Assembly: GCA_046302815.1 (NCBI GenBank)
Contig: JBKCHO010000017.1
Span: forward strand, 1-7,069
Direction of reading: 5' to 3'
Length of the DNA: 7,069 bases
Source of the DNA: JALRAP01 sp046302815
GTDB taxonomy: Bacteria > Bacteroidota > Bacteroidia > AKYH767-A > OLB10
The position numbers were made by a program, and so were the translations under genes. Shown here one piece after another: positions 6,564-7,069 of this stretch; positions within the stretch are counted from its first letter, which is position 1; every line of letters starts with the position of its first letter. The notes under the pieces were generated by a model. The model was given only the letters and a program-made list of their open reading frames with translations. It had not been told where the DNA came from and ran no database searches.

Positions 6564-6583
6564 CCTGAACCAATCACTTGGAA

Positions 6584-7069
6584 ATGAAAAAATTCTTTCT
6601 CGTAATTCTGCTTTTAATAATCGCGCTTCCCACTTGGGCTCAACTAGAGTATAAGGATGTAGCACCCATTTTTTTCAATCGATGCGCCTCATGCCATCAC
6701 GATGGAGGTCCAGGCCATCACCCATTCACCAACTACACGCAAACCGCCGCTTATGCAAGTCAAATTCAGAATGCTTTGCAAACAGGAACCATGCCACCAT
6801 GGCCACCCGACACTTCCTACACCCGTTTCTTTGGTGAGCGGATTATCACTGATTCCGAAAAAAACGCCATCATCAGTTGGATTTCTGCCAATACGCCTCC
6901 TGGGGATACAACCCTAGCTCCACCTCCCCCTGTTTTTGGTACATATCAACTTCAAGGGGTGCCAAGCATGGAGCTGCAGATACCCACCTTCACTAGCAAT
7001 GCCACTACCACCGATAGCTATGTTTGTTTTTCACTTCCTACCAACCTGACTCAAGACCGCTACTTACGA
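6584..7069 (+). CDS. Secreted cytochrome c / copper type II monooxygenase-like protein, N-terminal 162 residues
   Basis: The gene runs off the right edge; 162 codons are visible. Residues 1-19 (M-K-K-F-F then a hydrophobic core ending T-W-A before Q20) are a Sec signal peptide, so the product is exported. Residues 20-107 form a haem c domain: C34-A-S-C37-H38 binds haem, and M70 in T-M-P-P-W is the likely axial methionine. The block I-T-D-S-E-K-N-A-I-I-S-W-I-x-A-N-T-P-P-G-D (88-108) ends this domain, as in the cytochrome modules fused to copper type II ascorbate-dependent monooxygenase-like domains. A proline-rich linker (111-117) follows. Then Y-V-C-F-S-L-P-T-N-L-T-Q-D-R-Y-L-R (146-162) fits the start of such a copper domain, whose histidines would lie beyond the window. 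A GGAA just before the ATG is at best a weak ribosome binding site. Substrate unknown. The cytochrome part is certain, the copper part likely. Confidence 0.88.
   Translation, partial: MKKFFLVILLLIIALPTWAQLEYKDVAPIFFNRCASCHHDGGPGHHPFTNYTQTAAYASQIQNALQTGTMPPWPPDTSYTRFFGERIITDSEKNAIISWISANTPPGDTTLAPPPPVFGTYQLQGVPSMELQIPTFTSNATTTDSYVCFSLPTNLTQDRYLR

Noticed and set aside
6403..6654. Plus-strand frame of 83 codons in the intergenic region
   Set aside because: It begins in the inverted repeat at 6406-6452 and runs into the haem protein gene in a different frame; no recognisable protein pattern.

Overview
The window looks like a chromosomal stretch of a Bacteroidota bacterium, probably an environmental member of the Cytophagales or Chitinophagales type (the order is a guess). 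The evidence is: two promoters matching the Bacteroidota TTG / TAnnTTTG pattern; almost no Shine-Dalgarno sequences ahead of the starts; a PadR-PspC gene pair; a single-chain M16 peptidase with a Sec signal; a secreted haem/copper oxidoreductase of a type common in that phylum; and short intergenic heptamer and hairpin repeats like those I recall from such genomes. No database search was possible, so family names rest on motifs read by eye.

Layout. At the left edge the last 66 codons of a normal aldehyde dehydrogenase (2-202, +) are followed 30 bases later by a second, short aldehyde dehydrogenase-like gene (233-1105, +). This second gene has only the cofactor-fold half of the enzyme and has lost the active-site residues that can be checked. 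The pair resembles a split version of the two-part ALDH16 proteins. It ends in heptamer repeats that fold back on a matching set, followed by a perfect 14-bp terminator hairpin shared with the converging gene.

The minus strand then carries three genes. Transcription from right to left runs PadR-type repressor (5877-6209), PspC-domain membrane protein (4197-5864, 12 bases downstream), and a 911-residue periplasmic M16 metallopeptidase (1267-4002). The first two form an operon. An 8-bp inverted repeat lies over the -33 element of its promoter and is the obvious operator for autorepression. A hairpin separates this operon from the peptidase gene, which is probably transcribed separately.

The divergent intergenic region (6210-6583) holds the PadR promoter/operator, an AT-rich stretch, two inverted repeats, and a plus-strand promoter for the last gene (6584 to the right edge). 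That gene is the start of a secreted protein with a haem c domain followed by what looks like the beginning of a copper type II ascorbate-dependent monooxygenase domain.

Overall this is mostly envelope and central-metabolism housekeeping. I see no defence system, mobile element, CRISPR array, tRNA or rRNA. The parts most worth a second look are the catalytically dead ALDH partner, the PadR operator architecture, the PspC protein's extracytoplasmic domain with a CxxC motif, and the intergenic repeats.
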